Translations under genes and position numbers: made by a program | Shown: positions 13,259 through 15,172 of the stretch, in pieces | Position numbering within the stretch: position 1 is the stretch's first letter | How the letters are laid out: the number at the start of each line of letters is the position of its first letter | DNA from: a bacterium | GTDB taxonomy: Bacteria; UBP18; UBA7526 | DNA: 15,172 bases | Reading direction: 5' to 3' | Assembly: GCA_030619985.1 (NCBI GenBank) | Contig: JAUXAI010000028.1 | Coordinates: 1-15,172, forward strand | Notes under the pieces: model-generated | What the model was told of the DNA's origin: nothing | Databases searched by the model: none | What the model saw: only the letters and a program-made list of their open reading frames with translations

Positions 13259-13806
13259 TACATCCACTCCTCCCACCTCTTTATCCTTTCCTCCATCCTC
13301 TCCATATGGGTTCCCGACCAGTAATATTTCTTGCATTCTGGGCACTTGGCAAACTTACTATGATGCTTGAAGACATAGGGAGGGACTTCCCCCTTCACTT
13401 CCTTCTTCTTTACTTCCACAAGAAGAGTATTGCATTCCAGGCATCTGGTAAATAGATTATCTCCTGTCTTTAATTTGAATTTCTTTACCACCTTCTTTAA
13501 TTGCTCCTCCGGGGCAGTGCTCTTTAAGACGAAGACATTGGGGGAGATCCTGGCCCCCATCCTGGTATCCCGGGTTAAGAGCGTTCTCCCTTGGGTATAG
13601 GCCAAAAATAAGAGCTCGGCATCCCTTAGCTCCTCAGGATAGAGGGTATCATACCCTAAAATCCTCAAGTACCTTGCCAGGGTGCCGAGCATCCGATCGC
13701 AGATAAACTTTAATTCCTTGCCCCGTGACCCCGCACCTTTTACTTTAAAGTATCTCTTTGTAGCAGAAAGGTGCGGGGTTCTGCGGGGTTTATTTTTTCG
13801 TCTCAC
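13258..13806 (-). CDS. Mut7-C RNase-domain protein with zinc ribbon
   Basis: 182 residues. From residue 34 the protein matches the Mut7-C domain (formerly DUF82), a PIN-like predicted RNase fused to a zinc ribbon: FICDRMLGTLARYLRILGYDT (34-54) with acidic Asp37, LLTRDTR (76-82) with Asp80, and cysteine pairs 122/125 and 155/158, ending in YYWSGTHMERM. RNase activity is inferred from the fold. Most relatives start at the equivalent of residue 32. Here the first 33 residues are a basic, low-homology extension encoded by an inverted repeat. No ATG, GTG or TTG lies between the GTG at 13806 and Met39, which would lose Asp37. An AGGAG 9 nt before the GTG supports that start. It follows rmuC after 94 bp, probably in one transcript. 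Confidence 0.85.
   Translation of the reverse strand: MRRKNKPRRTPHLSATKRYFKVKGAGSRGKELKFICDRMLGTLARYLRILGYDTLYPEELRDAELLFLAYTQGRTLLTRDTRMGARISPNVFVLKSTAPEEQLKKVVKKFKLKTGDNLFTRCLECNTLLVEVKKKEVKGEVPPYVFKHHSKFAKCPECKKYYWSGTHMERMEERIKRWEEWM
13728..13779. repeat. 13-bp perfect inverted repeat inside the Mut7-C 5' coding region
   Basis: ACCCCGCACCTTT (13728-13740) and AAAGGTGCGGGGT (13767-13779) are exact reverse complements around a 26-bp loop. The loop itself opens with the 12-bp palindrome TACTTTAAAGTA (13741-13752). A further TGCGGGGTT copy follows at 13783-13791. The segment is in frame and encodes the non-conserved N-terminal extension. Confidence 0.75.
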
Positions 13807-13909
13807 CCCGTTAGACTCCTAAACATCAGAAAATAAGACACCAATTCCAAAATTGACTGGCGATTTTGGTCGTCTGTAAATTTCTTGAGGCATTGGTAGT
13901 TTAACGGGG
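13806..13909. mobile_element. Possible 104-bp MITE-like element between rmuC and the Mut7-C gene
   Basis: The ends CCCCGTTAGAC (13806-13816) and GTTTAACGGGG (13899-13909) are 11-bp terminal inverted repeats with one mismatch. The same four bases, CTCA, flank both sides (13802-13805 and 13910-13913) as a possible target duplication. Inside is a CCAAAAT/ATTTTGG hairpin (13847-13853, 13863-13869). The element supplies the rmuC stop codon and the AGGAG of the next gene. There is no transposase. Confidence 0.4.
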
Positions 13910-14887
13910 CTCACTTGGCTTGCTGGTCTCTAAGGCAATTAGAGAACCACGGATGGAACCGATTAGTTCCCGATACTTAATGGCCGCATTGGTGATGCGT
14001 GAGCTTGCTCCCTCAATATAATTTTCTAAAACGCTATCCATCTCATCTAAGTTGCGCTTGATGTTCATCAGATAATGAGAGAGATTTTCTATATCCACAG
14101 TTCGAGAATACTGAAGATTCAAATTTAAAAAGGTCAGGAGATAAGGAATAGCCATAGAATAGGAGATGAGAATGACATTCCTTTTATAGGCCTCGACATG
14201 GGCTTTTTTACAGACGCTGAAGGCAGCATCAGGAATAGCCGCAATGGCCTGAGGGGTAGTTACTGCGGGGTCAATATATTGGGTGATCTCCTTGGTGCGT
14301 TTTTCTACCTCCTTTTCAATCTTTTCTATAATCTCAGCCCGTATCTCTTCATTTTCCTCCCCCTCTAACTGATTTAGAAGATCGGCTGCTGGCCATTTGG
14401 AATCAATGGGCAGGGTTTTCTTATTGGGCAGAACTAATCCAAATTCCACTATCTGCCCTTTTACCCGGAAACCAGTAGTAACCATTTCTGGAGGAAACTG
14501 TCTCAAGGCCTCCCTCAAAATATTCTCCCCCGCTATTCCCTTGGCGGTGGTGCCGGCAATGATACTTTCTAATCTCTTAATAGAAGATCTTGTGGCATCT
14601 TCCAAGACCTTCCTCTCCTCGTAGGCACTCCTTATCCTCTCCACTGCCTGTGCTGTCTGAGTTAGATTCTGCCGAAGGGCCCTCTGGGCCTCGGCTCCCA
14701 AATCTACCCCACTTTTAATCTCTGGAACTATCCTCTGCAGGTTTTCCATAACACTCTTGATCGCTCCCAGATCTTCACTTAGTCTAGTTGGTACCTGTTT
14801 GCCGGATGCTAATTTTAGAGCAACAAAACCGATAATAACTACCAAAACTACTGCTAAGACAGCAATGATTATCGCCAAATTCTCCAC
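13901..14887 (-). CDS. rmuC: RmuC-family DNA recombination protein
   Basis: 328 residues. An N-terminal membrane anchor (4-26, a run of Ile/Val/Ala/Leu) is followed by a helical region (35-110) and the RmuC domain (about 110-310). Family motifs are GIAGENILREAL (117-128), VEFGLVLPNKKTLPIDSKWP (147-166), AAIPDAAFSVC (216-226), ILISYSMAIPYL (239-250) and a C-terminal helical bundle. RmuC proteins carry a PD-(D/E)XK-like nuclease core and limit inversions at short inverted repeats in E. coli, which is notable in a window full of palindromes. The start is GTG at 14887, preceded by AAGGAG at 7-nt spacing. A sigma70-like promoter begins about 28 nt upstream. The last residues and the stop codon fall in a possible inserted element (13806-13909). 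Confidence 0.92.
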   Translation of the reverse strand: MENLAIIIAVLAVVLVVIIGFVALKLASGKQVPTRLSEDLGAIKSVMENLQRIVPEIKSGVDLGAEAQRALRQNLTQTAQAVERIRSAYEERKVLEDATRSSIKRLESIIAGTTAKGIAGENILREALRQFPPEMVTTGFRVKGQIVEFGLVLPNKKTLPIDSKWPAADLLNQLEGEENEEIRAEIIEKIEKEVEKRTKEITQYIDPAVTTPQAIAAIPDAAFSVCKKAHVEAYKRNVILISYSMAIPYLLTFLNLNLQYSRTVDIENLSHYLMNIKRNLDEMDSVLENYIEGASSRITNAAIKYRELIGSIRGSLIALETSKPSEPR

Positions 14888-14914
14888 TTTTTATCTCCTT
14901 ACTAACTTAATTTT

Positions 14915-14943
14915 AGTCTACCATTTTTGGGCAAGATTGTCAA
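14915..14943 (-). promoter_or_regulatory. Sigma70-type promoter for rmuC
   Basis: Minus-strand TTGACA (14943-14938), a 17-bp spacer, and TAGACT (14920-14915, four of six -10 positions). The predicted start near 14908 gives a leader of about 20 nt that contains the AAGGAG ribosome site. Confidence 0.68.
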
Positions 14944-14949
14944 CCCCCA

Positions 14950-15172
14950 TTACTCTATTCCTATACTCTGCAGAAAAGCTAGACCTCTTTTTAATTCCTC
15001 TCTATTTACTTTGGGATGGGGCTCCATTACCTTAATGGTTTCTGGTTTAATATATCTTTTTATGAGCCCATAATCCTCTTCTTGTCCTGGGGCAAGATGG
15101 TCTTCACATCCCCTCACCCCGTGGAGGTGGATGCCTATTAAATGGGAAGAGTAACTTTCAAGCAGTTTTTTA
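14950..15172 (-). CDS. Sugar phosphate isomerase/epimerase-like TIM-barrel protein, C-terminal end only
   Basis: The minus strand enters from the right edge in an open frame of 74 codons and stops at TAA (14952-14950). The visible end reads KKLLESYSSHLIGIHLHGVR, then GCEDHLAPGQEEDYGLIKRY, then a LKPE-like IKPETIKVMEPHPKV segment, and ends GLAFLQSIGIE. The GIHLHGVRGCEDHLAPG and KVMEPHP pattern is that of the xylose-isomerase-like TIM-barrel superfamily (AP endonuclease 2 fold), in which a late His or Glu binds metal. The N-terminal two thirds and the start codon lie outside the window, so the exact substrate class cannot be told. rmuC follows with its own promoter after 62 bp, so the two are probably separate units. 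Confidence 0.8.
   Translation of the reverse strand, partial: KKLLESYSSHLIGIHLHGVRGCEDHLAPGQEEDYGLIKRYIKPETIKVMEPHPKVNREELKRGLAFLQSIGIE

Noticed and set aside
13728-13798. Plus-strand intrinsic terminator (GC-rich stem followed by TTTATTTTTT).
   Set aside because: No plus-strand gene leads into it and the stem-to-T distance is 11 nt or more, so it is treated as a repeat within the minus-strand gene.

Overview
The window is bacterial and every supported protein gene lies on the minus strand, so gene order is read from high to low coordinates. The lineage cannot be fixed from sequence alone. Lipoprotein-type signal peptides, a PgpH-type cyclic-di-AMP phosphodiesterase, a Thermotoga-like sirtuin and dense short-word intergenic repeats suggest an uncultivated, metagenome-derived candidate phylum. 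That is inference.

Layout from the right end. (1) 14950-15172: the C-terminal end of a TIM-barrel sugar phosphate isomerase/epimerase-like protein. (2) 13258-14943: a sigma70-like promoter, an RmuC-family protein, and a Mut7-C RNase-domain protein whose odd N-terminus is encoded by an inverted repeat. A MITE-like 104-bp segment sits at their junction. (3) 11312-13258: a PflX-like radical SAM protein and a Sir2-family NAD-dependent deacylase, separated by a striking 40-bp compound palindrome. (4) 11107-11315: a near-consensus promoter, about 145 nt of purine-rich non-coding sequence and an intrinsic terminator, followed at once by a second near-consensus promoter. This looks like a free-standing small RNA gene or an attenuated leader. 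(5) 1-10989: a long co-directional run of hisS, a NYN/LabA-like nuclease gene, aspS, a DUF2914 lipoprotein, a LysM lipoprotein, a 7TM-HD phosphodiesterase, ybeY, a diacylglycerol/undecaprenol kinase-PAP2 fusion, two CNNM/CBS proteins and the start of a DUF502 membrane protein.

The run from aspS to pgpH and from dgkA to DUF502 is tightly packed, with ATGA and TAATG overlaps and an 89-nt overlap of pgpH with ybeY. It therefore probably works as one or a few transcripts. It joins translation (HisRS, AspRS, YbeY) with envelope functions (lipoproteins, lipid kinase/phosphatase, c-di-AMP turnover, CNNM transporters).

The most distinctive property is what fills the gaps. At least five short-word repeat families recur between genes. 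One makes an 87-nt leader shared at 77/87 positions by hisS and aspS and carries their Shine-Dalgarno sequence. Another supplies the Shine-Dalgarno region of dgkA and the NYN gene. A third carries the stop codons of ybeY and the NYN gene. The repeats are thus wired into gene boundaries rather than being inert spacer.
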